The translations under genes and the position numbers were made by a program. Source: Lysobacterales bacterium (GTDB lineage Bacteria; Pseudomonadota; Gammaproteobacteria; Xanthomonadales; SZUA-5). Taken from it: a DNA stretch of 37,976 bases. The stretch lies in assembly GCA_019187485.1 (NCBI GenBank), contig JABAQR010000038.1, forward strand, positions 68,407 to 106,382, written 5' to 3'. How positions within the stretch are numbered: position 1 is the stretch's first letter; each line of letters opens with the position of its first letter. The notes beneath the pieces were generated by a model. The model worked only from the letters and a program-made list of their open reading frames with translations. It was not told the origin of the DNA and made no database searches. Below, in pieces: positions 1 to 8,621 of this stretch.

Positions 1-1032
1 GAGTGCCATCGCCACTTCCAGCAACGGGTCGTGGATGCCGAGTTCGTTCAGCACCTTGTAGCACATCTCGCGGATGATCTTGGCGCGCGGATCGAAGTTC
101 TTGTAAACGCGGTGGCCGAAGCCCATCAGCCGGAAGTTGTCGTTCTTGTCCTTGGCGCGCGCCACGGCCCTGGCAACCTGCGACTTGTCGCCGATCTCGT
201 TCAGCATTTTCAGCACGGCCTCGTTGGCGCCACCATGCGCCGGCCCCCACAGCGCGGCGATGCCGGCGGCGATGCAGGCGATCGGGTTGGCGCCGGTGGA
301 TCCGACCAGACGCACGGTCGAGGTGGAAGCATTTTGTTCGTGGTCGGCGTGCAGGATGAACAGCAGGTCGAGCGCCTTGGCCGCGATCGGATTGACGTGG
401 TACGGCTCGGCCGGCACGCTGAACATCATGTCCAGGAAGCGCGAGCAGTAATCGAGGTCGTTCTTGGGATAGACGTAGGGCTGGCCGACCGAGTGTTTGT
501 AACAGGCCGCAGCGAGTGTCGGAATCTTCGCAATCAGGCGGATCGCCGTGATCATCCTGTGCTCCGGATTCTCGGGATCCAGCGAGTCGTGATAGAAGGC
601 CGCGAGCGAGCCGGCAATACCGACCATCATCGCCATCGGATGCGCGTTGTAGTGGAAGCCGTTCATGAACAGCTTCAGCGACTCGTGAATCATCGTGTGA
701 TTGGTGACGTGATGCTCGAACTCGCGGAACTGCGCCGGCGAGGGCAGATCGCCGTTGATCAGCAGATAGGCCACCTCGATGAAACTCGAGTGCTGCGCCA
801 GTTGCTCGATCGGGTAGCCACGGTACAGCAGCACGCCCGCATCCCCGTCGATGAAGGTGATCGCGCTCTTGGTCGAACAGGTGGAGACGAAACCCGGGTC
901 GTAGGTGAACAGCCCGAGTTCCTTGTTGAGCTTGCCGATGTCGATGCCGGGATCGCCGAGCAGGCCGGAGATGATCGGCATTTCCGTGGACTTGCCAGTG
1001 CGCTTGTCGGTGATCTCGACGCTGTTCGACAT
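1..1032 (-). CDS. gltA: citrate synthase (5' part; runs off left edge)
   Basis: Citrate synthase condenses acetyl-CoA with oxaloacetate at the entry to the TCA cycle. The 344 codons visible here match the hexameric, NADH-regulated gammaproteobacterial type: an N-terminal beta domain, '[14 protein letters not shown]' near residue 228, '[10 protein letters not shown]' with active-site His about 266, and '[13 protein letters not shown]' with His about 307. The catalytic Asp and the C-terminal 80 or so residues lie beyond position 1. The ATG at 1032 is preceded by GGAG nine bases upstream and gives the expected N-terminus. No convincing promoter was found in the GC-rich 280 bases upstream. Identity is very secure. 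Confidence 0.97.
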   Translation of the reverse strand, partial: MSNSVEITDKRTGKSTEMPIISGLLGDPGIDIGKLNKELGLFTYDPGFVSTCSTKSAITFIDGDAGVLLYRGYPIEQLAQHSSFIEVAYLLINGDLPSPAQFREFEHHVTNHTMIHESLKLFMNGFHYNAHPMAMMVGIAGSLAAFYHDSLDPENPEHRMITAIRLIAKIPTLAAACYKHSVGQPYVYPKNDLDYCSRFLDMMFSVPAEPYHVNPIAAKALDLLFILHADHEQNASTSTVRLVGSTGANPIACIAAGIAALWGPAHGGANEAVLKMLNEIGDKSQVARAVARAKDKNDNFRLMGFGHRVYKNFDPRAKIIREMCYKVLNELGIHDPLLEVAMAL

Positions 1033-1105
1033 GTTGAGGTGCTCCGGGCTCGGTTCGACGGGCCGGCCACTGGCGGCCGGCAAGTCCCCTACACTACCAC
1101 CCCGC

Positions 1106-1127
1106 CTCGCGCGCAAGCGCGCGCGAG
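1106..1127. repeat. perfect 9-bp inverted repeat upstream of gltA
   Basis: CTCGCGCGC, four-base loop AAGC, GCGCGCGAG. It lies about 75 bases before the gltA start codon and downstream of the rpmE terminator. It could form a hairpin in the gltA leader or be an operator, but composition alone makes GC-only palindromes likely here, so a role is not claimed. Confidence 0.45.
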
Positions 1128-1219
1128 ACCGGACACACGACCAATTGTTGACGACTCTCGAGACGGTCGTCGGTCGCTCGTTGGCGATTGCAGGAAAGTG
1201 CAGGATCGGCGCGAAAGCA

Positions 1220-1258
1220 GGAAAACCAAAAGCCCCGGCGCCTTGCGGCACCAGGGCT
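1220..1258 (-). terminator. rho-independent terminator of rpmE2
   Basis: Read on the minus strand, a 12-bp stem AGCCCTGGTGCC / GGCGCCGGGGCT (two G-U pairs) closes on a GCAA tetraloop and is followed by TTTTGGTTTTC. It begins 54 bases after the rpmE2 stop codon and separates this gene from gltA. A stable GNRA-loop hairpin plus T tract is the standard form of an intrinsic terminator. Confidence 0.88.
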
Positions 1259-1311
1259 GGATGCGAACCGCTTCAGTCGGCGCGGAGGCGGCTGCCGACC
1301 ACCGACAAACG

Positions 1312-1557
1312 CTACTTCTGGCCGTAGCGCTTGCGGAACTTGTCGACGCGACCGCCGGTGTCCACCGCCTTGTGCTTGCCGGTGTAGAAGGGGTGCGACT
1401 TGCTGGACACGTCGATCTTGATCAACGGGTATTCCTTGCCGTCCGTCCATTTGATCGTCTCTTTGGACTTCTTGGTGGACCGGGTCAGGAAGGCGAAGTC
1501 GGTGGTCACGTCCTGGAACACGACTTCAGCGTACTTCGGGTGGATGTCGGGCTTCAT
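1312..1557 (-). CDS. rpmE2: 50S ribosomal protein L31 type B
   Basis: Small ribosomal protein of 81 residues that bridges the 50S and 30S subunits. The N-terminus '[16 protein letters not shown]' and the '[10 protein letters not shown]' segment identify the family. There is no cysteine at all, so the zinc-binding CxxC motif of the A-type protein is absent. This is the zinc-independent type B form, which in many bacteria replaces the zinc form when zinc is scarce. The ATG at 1557 has AGGAGAGG about six bases upstream. The gene is monocistronic: an extended -10 promoter lies about 40 bases upstream and a strong terminator follows. Confidence 0.95.
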   Translation of the reverse strand: MKPDIHPKYAEVVFQDVTTDFAFLTRSTKKSKETIKWTDGKEYPLIKIDVSSKSHPFYTGKHKAVDTGGRVDKFRKRYGQK

Positions 1558-1593
1558 GTGGCGCCTCTCCTGGCGACTCGCAGCTAGCCGACG

Positions 1594-1623
1594 AGCATAG
1601 CACGGGATCTCCACAACGGGCAA
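1594..1623 (-). promoter_or_regulatory. sigma-70 promoter of rpmE2
   Basis: On the minus strand: -35 TTGCCC (1623-1618), 18-base spacer, extended -10 TGC TATGCT (-10 at 1599-1594). Predicted transcription start is about 30 bases before the rpmE2 ATG. No Zur-type operator palindrome was recognised around it. Confidence 0.6.
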
Positions 1624-1735
1624 AGTCTGCACAGGAGCCAATTCGGCCCCGGAAGACGCCAGGCGCTCACGATCGCCGGTGCGGTAACTGAATGAACCAG
1701 TGCTCGCATCGCCGGAATTCGCATGGCCAGCGATT

Positions 1736-3814
1736 TCAGGCCTTCGCGTATCGCGCCGACGCCCCCACCCAACGCCGCACCAGCGCTTCGGCGGCGCCAA
1801 CATCTTGTTCCAGCAGCCGATCGGCGACTTCGCGGACGCGCGCGAGCCAGCCGGCATCCCGCGTCAGGTCGGCCACGCGAAAGGCAGTCGCACCGGTCTG
1901 GCGAGTGCCGAGCACTTCGCCCGGGCCGCGCAGTTCGAGGTCGCGTTCGGCGATCGCAAAGCCATCGCTGGTCCGACGCAACACGCTCAGACGCTCGTGT
2001 GCGGTCGTCGACAACGGCGGCTGGTAGAGCAGCACACAGCTCGATTCCTCGACTCCCCGGCCGACACGACCGCGCAACTGGTGCAACTGCGCGAGTCCGA
2101 GGCGTTCGGGATTCTCGACGATCATCAGACTCGCGCGCGGCACGTCGACGCCAACCTCGATCACGGTGGTCGCGACCAGCAGGTCGAGCTCGCCTGCGGC
2201 GAAGTCGCGCATCACATCTGCGCGCTCGCCGGCCTTTAGACGGCTGTGCACCAGACCGACCCGCAATCGTGGCAGGGCCGCGGTCAATTCGGAGGCGGTC
2301 TTGGCGGCAGCCTCTGCCTCGATTTCCTCGGATTCATCGATCAGCGTGCACACCCAATAGGCCTGGCGTCCGCCGGCGCAGGCGTCGACGATGCGCTGCA
2401 CCACTTCATCGCGGCGCGCACGACTGACCGCGACCGTCTGCACTGGCTTGCGCCCTGGCGGCAGCTCGTCGATCACCGAGACATCGAGGTCGGCGAATTC
2501 GGTCATCGCCAGGGTACGTGGGATCGGAGTCGCGGTCATCACCAATTGATGCGGCCGCAGCACGCCGCCTTTCTGCGCAAACGCCAGGCGCTGGTCGACG
2601 CCGAAGCGGTGCTGCTCGTCGATGATCGCAAGACCAAGCGCACGGAAGCACACCGCCTCCTGCATCAGTGCGTGCGTGCCGACCGCCCACGGCGCCCCCT
2701 CGGCGAGCCTGGTCAGCGCCCTGGCGCGCACCTTGCCCTGGATCCGCGAGGACAGCCAGACGCCCTCGATGCCCAGGGGAGCGAACCAACGCTCGAAACT
2801 GCGTCGATGCTGCTCTGCGAGCAGTTCGGTCGGCGCCATCACCGCGGCCTGCATGCCGCTTTCGATTGCGGCCAGCGCGGCGAGTGCGGCGACAATGGTC
2901 TTGCCGGAGCCAACGTCGCCCTGCAGGAGGCGCAGCATCGGTGCGCTGCGCCCGAGGTCGGCGTCGATCTCGGCGAGCACGCGCACCTGTGCGCCGGTCA
3001 GCGTGAAGGGCAGCGTCGCCAGCAGTTGCCGGCGCAGTCGTCCGGAAGCCCGCAGCACCGGCGAGCGCTCGCTGCGCACGCGCTGGCGCACCAGCCGCAG
3101 GCTCAAGTGGTGCGCCAGCAGCTCCTCGAAGGCGAGCCGGGCGCGCGCCGGATGCACGCCGCTGGTGATCGCCTCCAACTCGCGGCGATCGCGCGGACGA
3201 TGCAGACTGCGGATCGCGTCGGCGAGGCACGGCCACTGCCGCGGCAACAGCCCCGCCAGCAGGCCGTCGTCGCCCTCCGGCAGTCGCTCCAGCGCGAGTT
3301 CGACTGCGCGTTGCAGGCGTGCGTTGCCCAGCCCCTCCGTCTGCGGATAGACCGGTCGCAGGCTGTCCTCGACCACCGGCTGTTCGTCGGCGCCGAGCAC
3401 ACGGTAGCGCGGATGCACCAGCTCCAGCGAGTAGCCGCCCGCGCGCGGTTTGCCGTACACCAGCACGCGCGCACCGGCTTTCAGCTGGTCAGCCTGCGCC
3501 TGCTTGAAGTGGAAGAAGCGCAGCAGCACGCGGCCGCTGCCGTCGCCGAGCGACACCAACAGGGCGCGCCGGCGGCGGAAACCGACCTCGGAGTGGTCGA
3601 CCGTGGCCACGAACTGGGCCGGCACGCCGGCGCGCAGCTCGCCGACGCGCAGGATCCCGGTGCGATCCTCGTGGCGCAGCGGAAAGTGGAACCAGAGGTC
3701 GACCAGGGTGCGGAAACCGGCCTTCTCCAGCGCCGCGAGCAGGCTCTTGCCGAGCCCCGTCAGTACCGACAGTGGCTGCGCGGCGGCGTTCGCGAAGGCA
3801 TCGTCCTGCGCCAC
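1736..3814 (-). CDS. recG: ATP-dependent DNA helicase RecG
   Basis: RecG is a branch-migrating superfamily 2 helicase that remodels stalled replication forks and recombination intermediates. The 692-residue length matches the E. coli protein. An N-terminal wedge/OB domain (about 60-150) precedes the helicase core: Walker A 'GDVGSGKT' at 299-306, DEQH box at 399-402, motif III 'MTATPIPRT', and motif VI 'QLRGRVGRG'. The start is a GTG at 3814, seven bases after the ridA stop, so it is probably translated by reinitiation; no strong ribosome site is seen. It is the last gene of the rpoZ-spoT-ridA-recG operon; recG follows spoT in many gammaproteobacteria. Confidence 0.97.
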   Translation of the reverse strand: MAQDDAFANAAAQPLSVLTGLGKSLLAALEKAGFRTLVDLWFHFPLRHEDRTGILRVGELRAGVPAQFVATVDHSEVGFRRRRALLVSLGDGSGRVLLRFFHFKQAQADQLKAGARVLVYGKPRAGGYSLELVHPRYRVLGADEQPVVEDSLRPVYPQTEGLGNARLQRAVELALERLPEGDDGLLAGLLPRQWPCLADAIRSLHRPRDRRELEAITSGVHPARARLAFEELLAHHLSLRLVRQRVRSERSPVLRASGRLRRQLLATLPFTLTGAQVRVLAEIDADLGRSAPMLRLLQGDVGSGKTIVAALAALAAIESGMQAAVMAPTELLAEQHRRSFERWFAPLGIEGVWLSSRIQGKVRARALTRLAEGAPWAVGTHALMQEAVCFRALGLAIIDEQHRFGVDQRLAFAQKGGVLRPHQLVMTATPIPRTLAMTEFADLDVSVIDELPPGRKPVQTVAVSRARRDEVVQRIVDACAGGRQAYWVCTLIDESEEIEAEAAAKTASELTAALPRLRVGLVHSRLKAGERADVMRDFAAGELDLLVATTVIEVGVDVPRASLMIVENPERLGLAQLHQLRGRVGRGVEESSCVLLYQPPLSTTAHERLSVLRRTSDGFAIAERDLELRGPGEVLGTRQTGATAFRVADLTRDAGWLARVREVADRLLEQDVGAAEALVRRWVGASARYAKA

Positions 3815-3821
3815 CGGCAGC

Positions 3822-4205
3822 TCAGCCGAGCACCATCACCGCGTCCATCTCCACCCGCGCGCCGCGCGGCAAGGCAGCCACGCCGATCGCCGCGCGCGCC
3901 GGGAAGGGCTCGTGGAAATGGCGGCCCATGACCTCGTTGACGACCGGAAAGTTCGCCATGTCGGTCAGGAACACGTTCAGCTTGATGATGTCGGCGAGGC
4001 TGCCACCGGCGGCCTTGCAGACCGCCGCGAGATTGCCGAACACGCGCTCGACCTCGGCCCCGATGCTGGCGTTGTCGAGCTGCATGGTGGCCGGATCGAG
4101 CGGGATCTGGCCAGACAGGTAGATGGTGTCGCCGACCCGCACCGCCTGCGAGTAGGTACCGATCGCGGCGGGAGCGTCGGGGGTGCGGATGATTTCGCGC
4201 TGCAT
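3822..4205 (-). CDS. ridA: RidA family enamine/imine deaminase
   Basis: RidA hydrolyses reactive enamine/imine intermediates released by PLP enzymes such as threonine dehydratase, which protects other PLP enzymes and isoleucine synthesis. The protein has 127 residues, the normal size for the trimeric YjgF/YER057c/UK114 fold. Visible family marks are '[18 protein letters not shown]' near the start, the substrate-carboxylate Arg in '[15 protein letters not shown]' (about 104) and Glu 119 in 'VEMDAV'. It lies between spoT and recG in one operon. A PLP threonine/serine dehydratase-like gene elsewhere in the window (13357-14322) is a plausible source of its substrate. Confidence 0.95.
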   Translation of the reverse strand: MQREIIRTPDAPAAIGTYSQAVRVGDTIYLSGQIPLDPATMQLDNASIGAEVERVFGNLAAVCKAAGGSLADIIKLNVFLTDMANFPVVNEVMGRHFHEPFPARAAIGVAALPRGARVEMDAVMVLG

Positions 4206-4279
4206 GGGGCCTTGCCGGATGCCCGGGAGTGGCGGGCTTCGATGTGAGTCTAGTTCGGTTGTGGGTTGTGGGGTCGGAA

Positions 4280-4354
4280 AGAGCGGCCGTCGGGACGGCG
4301 CCCCTCCAAAGACTGCTGCGCTCCTGGAGGGCGGCGTCCCCGCACCGCCGCTCT
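4280..4354. repeat. imperfect inverted repeat between spoT and ridA
   Basis: Arms of 29 bases (4280-4308) and 30 bases (4325-4354) face each other across a 16-base loop; they begin AGAGCGGC and end CCCTCCA in palindromic sense. Outside them weaker GT-rich and CCACC-rich stretches extend the pairing. It fills most of the gap between the spoT stop (4387) and the ridA start (4205). The size and form fit a non-autonomous palindromic element of the REP kind. In the mRNA it would form a very stable hairpin that could lower ridA-recG output or protect the spoT transcript end. Confidence 0.75.
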
Positions 4355-4386
4355 TGCTGCCCACGCCCCACCACCAGGAACCCGCT

Positions 4387-6612
4387 CTACGACTGCTGCC
4401 GATGCACCACCAGCACCACATCGGCGCGACGCACACGCTTCATCACTTCGGCGAGATGCTCACGGTTGCGGACCTCGATGGTGAACAACAGCGAGGCGCT
4501 GTGGGCATCGCGCTCCAGGTACTCGACGTTCTCGATGTTCGAGTTCGCTGCGGCGATCGCAGCCGCGACCGTGGCGAGCACGCCGGGTCGGTTGGCGACT
4601 TCGATGCGCAGTTGCACGCGGTAGTCACCGCTCACTTCGGCATCCCAGTCGACGCGCACGACACGTTCGGGCTGCTTGCGCATCTCGATGACGTTCGGAC
4701 AAGTGGTCTGGTGTACCACCAACCCCTTGCCGGCGGACAGGAAGCCGATGATCGGGTCGCCCGGGATCGGCATGCAGCAATTGCCGAAGCTGAGCACGCC
4801 GCGCTCGCTGCCGGAAATACGCACCACCTGATCGCGCGGCGACGCACCGCTCCCACCGTCGCCGCGCCACAACTGGCGCGCCACCAGTGCCGGCATGCGG
4901 GCGCCCAGCGCGATATCGGCGAGCAGTTCCTCCAGCCGCCGCAGCCGGTTCTCCTCAAGGTAGGCGTGCAGCGCGGCCTCCGGCACCGCATCCAGGGTGC
5001 CCCCGAGATCGGCGAGCGCGCGCCCGAGCATGCGGTGACCGAGCGCGACCGCATCCTCGTGCTGCAAATGCTTGAGATAGTGACGGATGGCGGTGCGCGC
5101 CTTGCTGCTGACCACGAACTCCAGCCACTGCGGCTGCGGCGCCGCGCTCGGCGCGGTGACGATCTCGACGGTCTGCCCGGACACCAGGCGCGTGCGCAGC
5201 GGGCGCAGTGCGCGGTCGATGCGCGCAGCGACCGCGTGATCGCCGACATCGGTATGCACTGCATAGGCGAAGTCGATCGCGCAGGCGTTGCGCGGCAGCG
5301 CCAGGATGCGGCCCTTGGGCGTGAACAGGTAGACCTCATCGGGAAACAGGTCGACCTTGACGTTCTCCAGAAACTCGATCGAACTGCCGGCCTGGCGCTG
5401 GCTGTCGAGCAGGCCCTGGAGCCATTCGCGCGCCCGCATCTGCGCGTTGTTCGCAGGGCTCGCTTCGGATTTGTAGACCCAGTGGGCGGCGACCCCGCGC
5501 TCGGCGACGATGTCCATGTCCTCGGTGCGGATCTGCACCTCGATCGGCGCGCCGGCCGGCCCGAACAGCACCGTGTGCAGCGACTGGTAGCCGTTCGCTT
5601 TGGGAATTGCGATGTAGTCCTTGAAGCGGTTCTCGAGCGGTTTGTACATCCCGTGCGCGGTGCCCAGCGCCCGGTAGCACTCACCGACGGTCGCAACGAT
5701 CACACGCACGCCGTAGACGTCCATGACCTCGGCGAAGGTCTTGTGGTCGCCGCGCATCTTGCGATAAATGCTGTACGGACTCTTGATGCGACTGACGATG
5801 CGCGCCTGCAAGCCGTCCTCGCGCAGGCGCTGTGCGAGCGCCTGCTCGATCTTGCCCATGATTTCGCGGCGGTTGCCGATCATCGCCTTGATGCGCGCGC
5901 CGATCACCGCGTGACGACGCGGATGCAGCACGCGGAAGCCGAGCTCCTGCAGCTCGCTCTTGAGCTTGTTCATCCCCAACCGCTGGGCGATCGGGGCATA
6001 GACGTCGAGCGTCTCGCGAGCGATCCGGCGGCGGCCGTCCGCGCTCATCGACTCCAGCGTGCGCATGTTGTGCAGACGATCGGCGAGCTTGATCAGGATG
6101 ACTCGCAAATCGCGCGCCATCGCCAGCAACATCTTGCGGAAACTCTCGGCGGTGGCGGTCTCGCGCGAGGCGAACTGCACCTTGTCGAGCTTGGTCACGC
6201 CGTCGACCAGGTCCGCCACGGTCTCGCCGAAGTCGGCGAGCAGGGTGTTCTTGGTGACCGAGGTGTCCTCGATGGTGTCGTGCAGGATCGCCGCCTGCAG
6301 GGTCTCGGCGTCGAGGTGCATCTCGGCGAGGATGCGCGCCACCGCCACCGGGTGGGTGATGTAGGGATCGCCGCTCTTGCGATTCTGCCCGCGGTGGGCA
6401 CGCTCGCTGAACGCAAAAGCTCTTTCGACCTGGCGCACCTGCTCGGCGGAAAGATAGTTCTCCAGCAATTGCCGCAGTTCGAGCATGAAGTGCGGCAACA
6501 TCTCCTGCTGCGCCGCGGGCGTGGCAGGAGCGGATGCGGCGGGCGTCAGCGCATTCACGGCTGCGACCGCCCGAACCGGCTCAAAGGTCGTCGTCGCCCT
6601 TGCCGAGACCAT
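4387..6612 (-). CDS. spoT: bifunctional (p)ppGpp synthetase/hydrolase SpoT
   Basis: SpoT balances (p)ppGpp levels during starvation. The 741 residues show the full RelA/SpoT layout: HD hydrolase domain (about 60-220; His 73 and His-Asp 111-112 in 'ILHDTIEDT'), synthetase domain ('SPYSIYRKM', then 'NGYQSLHT' and '[10 protein letters not shown]'), TGS domain ('[12 protein letters not shown]'), helical/zinc-finger region and C-terminal ACT domain (last 80 residues). Hydrolase residues look intact. The synthetase has the SpoT-type '[15 protein letters not shown]' context. The ATG at 6612 overlaps the rpoZ end by 32 bases and gives an Ala/Pro-rich N-terminal extension; E. coli SpoT would begin near residue 38, so a later start at about 6501 is possible. 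Confidence 0.97.
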   Translation of the reverse strand: MVSARATTTFEPVRAVAAVNALTPAASAPATPAAQQEMLPHFMLELRQLLENYLSAEQVRQVERAFAFSERAHRGQNRKSGDPYITHPVAVARILAEMHLDAETLQAAILHDTIEDTSVTKNTLLADFGETVADLVDGVTKLDKVQFASRETATAESFRKMLLAMARDLRVILIKLADRLHNMRTLESMSADGRRRIARETLDVYAPIAQRLGMNKLKSELQELGFRVLHPRRHAVIGARIKAMIGNRREIMGKIEQALAQRLREDGLQARIVSRIKSPYSIYRKMRGDHKTFAEVMDVYGVRVIVATVGECYRALGTAHGMYKPLENRFKDYIAIPKANGYQSLHTVLFGPAGAPIEVQIRTEDMDIVAERGVAAHWVYKSEASPANNAQMRAREWLQGLLDSQRQAGSSIEFLENVKVDLFPDEVYLFTPKGRILALPRNACAIDFAYAVHTDVGDHAVAARIDRALRPLRTRLVSGQTVEIVTAPSAAPQPQWLEFVVSSKARTAIRHYLKHLQHEDAVALGHRMLGRALADLGGTLDAVPEAALHAYLEENRLRRLEELLADIALGARMPALVARQLWRGDGGSGASPRDQVVRISGSERGVLSFGNCCMPIPGDPIIGFLSAGKGLVVHQTTCPNVIEMRKQPERVVRVDWDAEVSGDYRVQLRIEVANRPGVLATVAAAIAAANSNIENVEYLERDAHSASLLFTIEVRNREHLAEVMKRVRRADVVLVVHRQQS

Positions 6613-6874
6613 CGTCGAGTTCGGCGGCAGCCCACTCCATGGCCTGGCGCTCGGCTGCCTCGCGCTCGCGCTTCTCGACCTCGGCGAGCAACTGGTTGGT
6701 GATCTGGCCGGTGGCGATCTCGCGCAGCGCGATCACGGTCGGCTTGTCGTCGTCTTCGGGCACCAGCACATCGGCCCCGCGAGCCACCTGGCGGGCGCGC
6801 TTGCTGGCCATCAGCACCAGCTCGAAACGGTTGTCGACCACCTTCAGGCAGTCCTCGACGGTAATGCGGGCCAT
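6581..6874 (-). CDS. rpoZ: RNA polymerase omega subunit
   Basis: Omega helps assemble RNA polymerase by binding the beta-prime subunit and, in proteobacteria, forms part of ppGpp site 1. The 97-residue protein begins 'MARITVEDC' and carries '[15 protein letters not shown]' and '[15 protein letters not shown]', the hallmark omega segments. It heads the rpoZ-spoT operon, which puts a ppGpp sensor part and the ppGpp enzyme under shared expression. The usual upstream neighbour gmk is not here; an unrelated gene and a REP unit precede it. The start at 6874 was chosen because the upstream in-frame extension does not resemble omega. Confidence 0.96.
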   Translation of the reverse strand: MARITVEDCLKVVDNRFELVLMASKRARQVARGADVLVPEDDDKPTVIALREIATGQITNQLLAEVEKREREAAERQAMEWAAAELDDGLGKGDDDL

Positions 6875-6909
6875 GGCGGCACCTCGGGCTAAATGCGGAC
6901 GAACCCCGG

Positions 6910-6915
6910 ATTGTA
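6910..6915 (-). promoter_or_regulatory. probable -10 element of the rpoZ-spoT-ridA-recG operon
   Basis: TACAAT (5 of 6 consensus bases) on the minus strand, about 35 bases before the rpoZ ATG. No good -35 hexamer is seen at 16-18 bases, so the exact promoter is unsure. Its place between a REP unit and rpoZ suggests the operon is transcribed independently of the gene upstream. Confidence 0.45.
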
Positions 6916-6968
6916 GCCTGCGAGACATCGAACTGGGTAGACGCAGTTCGGAGACCCTTCAAGCGGCC

Positions 6969-6994
6969 GGTCGCGGCGCACGCGACGCTCCTAC
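6969..6994 (-). repeat. REP-type palindromic unit overlapping a stop codon
   Basis: On the minus strand the unit starts GTAGGAGCG and ends CGCGACC with a GC-rich palindromic middle. It matches the pattern of the two units inside hrpA (29145-29207; GTGGGAGCG...CGCGACC). The TAG within its first bases is the stop codon of the gene at 6991-7569. Such units are widespread, non-autonomous repeats in Pseudomonas and Lysobacterales, usually placed just outside genes. Confidence 0.7.
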
Positions 6995-7569
6995 ATGCGG
7001 GTGGTGGGTGCCTCCAGCACGATCGCACCGGGAAACATCTCCGCTGCGCGCTCGGGCAGGATGCGCCCACGCGATTCGCACCAGGCGTAGGCGAGACCGG
7101 GCTCGATACACGCGGGATCGCCGGCGAGGCGGCGCACCTCGAACAGCACGCGCACCAACTCGGCGAAGGCCTGCGCGAGCCGACGGAACAAGGTCTCCAG
7201 GCCGCCGCTGGCGCAGTCGCCGAGATGGCGGTAGGCCTCGCTGCCGATGTCCTGGAAATAACTCAACGACACCCTCCGGTGCTGCGCCTGCTGCGGGTAC
7301 AGCCCGGCGATCAGCAGACAACCGTCGCCGACGTCGCGCAACCCCTGTTCGCGGCGTCGGCCGCTCGCGAGCAGCGTGTCCAGCCACTCGAAGGCGATGG
7401 TGCGGTCGCCCAATTGCGCGTCGCGCTGATGGCGCATCAGCGTGAACACGAGATAACTCTCGAGTTCGTCACCGAGACAGCGCGCGGCACGTTGCTCGGC
7501 GTCGCGCACGAGCGAGTGCCACAGAGCGGTCTGACTGTCGTCGGTACGGATGGCTTCGGCTGGCTGCAT
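6991..7569 (-). CDS. hypothetical protein, 192 residues
   Basis: I do not recognise a named family. The protein is soluble and mostly helical by composition, with no signal peptide or membrane span. Conserved-looking stretches are 'LGDELESYLVFTLMRHQRD', 'FEWLDTLL' and 'VSLSYFQDIGSEAYRHLG'. Its style resembles uncharacterised proteins conserved in Lysobacterales and pseudomonads. The start at 7569 was chosen for the strong AGGAGGAG site about six bases upstream. The stop codon TAG is part of a REP unit, so the present C-terminus ('APTTRM') may have been altered by that insertion. It lies where gmk would normally precede rpoZ. Confidence 0.8.
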   Translation of the reverse strand: MQPAEAIRTDDSQTALWHSLVRDAEQRAARCLGDELESYLVFTLMRHQRDAQLGDRTIAFEWLDTLLASGRRREQGLRDVGDGCLLIAGLYPQQAQHRRVSLSYFQDIGSEAYRHLGDCASGGLETLFRRLAQAFAELVRVLFEVRRLAGDPACIEPGLAYAWCESRGRILPERAAEMFPGAIVLEAPTTRM

Positions 7570-7799
7570 GCGAACTCCTCCTGGGCGGCGTGGGCAGACC
7601 ATCCGCCGACCGGGCGGTCGTCGTGGACATGCGCTGCCGAGTTGTCGAAGGCGGTTCGCCGGAGGCGCTGGCGCCAGTGTGCAAATCCACGCCCGGGCGG
7701 TCAATCGGGAACCGGCCGCGGGTGCAACTTCGCGAGGATTGCGGTCGACGGGCTCGGGCTGGGTTAGCCTCGCCTTTCCTTCCTCGCCGGAGAACCGCC
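7570..7799. other. divergent intergenic region
   Basis: Separates the 192-residue unknown gene (minus) from the dienelactone hydrolase gene (plus) and must carry promoters for both. A loose plus-strand match (TTGCGG at about 7739, then GTTAGC 18 bases on) is too weak to call. Nothing else was seen. Confidence 0.4.
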
Positions 7800-8582
7800 A
7801 TGAACCTGCTGCGCGCCCTGTTGCCGTCGATGATGCTGGCCTCCGCGGCCGCCCACGCCGAATTGGTCGAGACCCAACTGCCGTTCGTGGTCGGCGACAG
7901 CGAATTCGCGAGCGTACTGATCCACGACTCCGCGAAGCCGGCCTCGCGCGCGATCCTGCTCACCCCGAACTGGATGGGCATTGACGCGGCCAACCTGAAG
8001 CAGGCGCGACTGGTTGCCGGGATGGGCTACACGGTTTACGTGGTCGACATGTACGGCAAGGACATCCGCCCGGCCAATACCGACGAGGCCGGCAAGGCGG
8101 CCGGGGCGGTCAAGGGCGATCCGTCGGCGCTGCGCGCGCGCATCCGCCAGGCGCTGGCCACGCTGCTGGCTCAGGAGCACGCCAAAGTCGACCCCAGGCG
8201 CGTCGGCGCGATCGGCTTCTGCTTCGGCGGCACGGTGGCGCTGGAACTGGCGCGCAGCGGTGCGCCGATCGCCGCCGTGGTGTCCTTTCACGGCGGCCTT
8301 GCGACCACCCAGCCGGCCAGCGCCGACACCCTGAAGGCCAAGGTGCTGGTGCTGCACGGCGCCGACGACCCCTGGGTGCCACCCGCTGAAGTCGAAGCGC
8401 TGCAATCGGAAATGCGCGCCGCGCGGGCGGACTGGCAACTGGTCAGCTTCGGCAACGCCGTGCATTCCTTCACCGACGTCGACGCCAGGCTGGCTGGCCA
8501 GGCGCAGTACAACGCGGTCGTGGCAGGGCGCGCCTACGCGATGATGAACGACTTCTTCAACGAGACCCTGGGCGCGCCCTGA
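7800..8582 (+). CDS. secreted dienelactone hydrolase family protein
   Basis: Alpha/beta hydrolase of 260 residues. A 20-residue signal peptide ends 'AAAHA', so the enzyme is probably periplasmic. The family's Cys-Asp-His triad is visible: Cys 141 in the nucleophile elbow 'GFCFGG', Asp 190 in 'LHGADDPWVPP', and His 222 in 'NAVHSFTD'. Related proteins hydrolyse lactones or esters; the natural substrate cannot be told from sequence, and no aromatic-degradation genes lie nearby. GGAG sits seven bases before the ATG. It converges with the kinase gene, leaving 39 bases between the stop codons. Confidence 0.92.
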   Translation: MNLLRALLPSMMLASAAAHAELVETQLPFVVGDSEFASVLIHDSAKPASRAILLTPNWMGIDAANLKQARLVAGMGYTVYVVDMYGKDIRPANTDEAGKAAGAVKGDPSALRARIRQALATLLAQEHAKVDPRRVGAIGFCFGGTVALELARSGAPIAAVVSFHGGLATTQPASADTLKAKVLVLHGADDPWVPPAEVEALQSEMRAARADWQLVSFGNAVHSFTDVDARLAGQAQYNAVVAGRAYAMMNDFFNETLGAP

Positions 8583-8621
8583 GCCTGCACGCCGCCGCGA
8601 TGTGCGAAAGCCGAACGCCGC

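Noticed and set aside
4183-6702. Open plus-strand frame of 839 codons
   Set aside because: Antisense shadow of spoT; no motif, and composition typical of the reverse strand of GC-rich genes.
6991-7704. Longer form of the 192-residue unknown gene (start at 7704)
   Set aside because: The ATG at 7569 has a strong AGGAGGAG site; the upstream residues are Arg/Pro-rich shadow sequence lying in a divergent promoter region.
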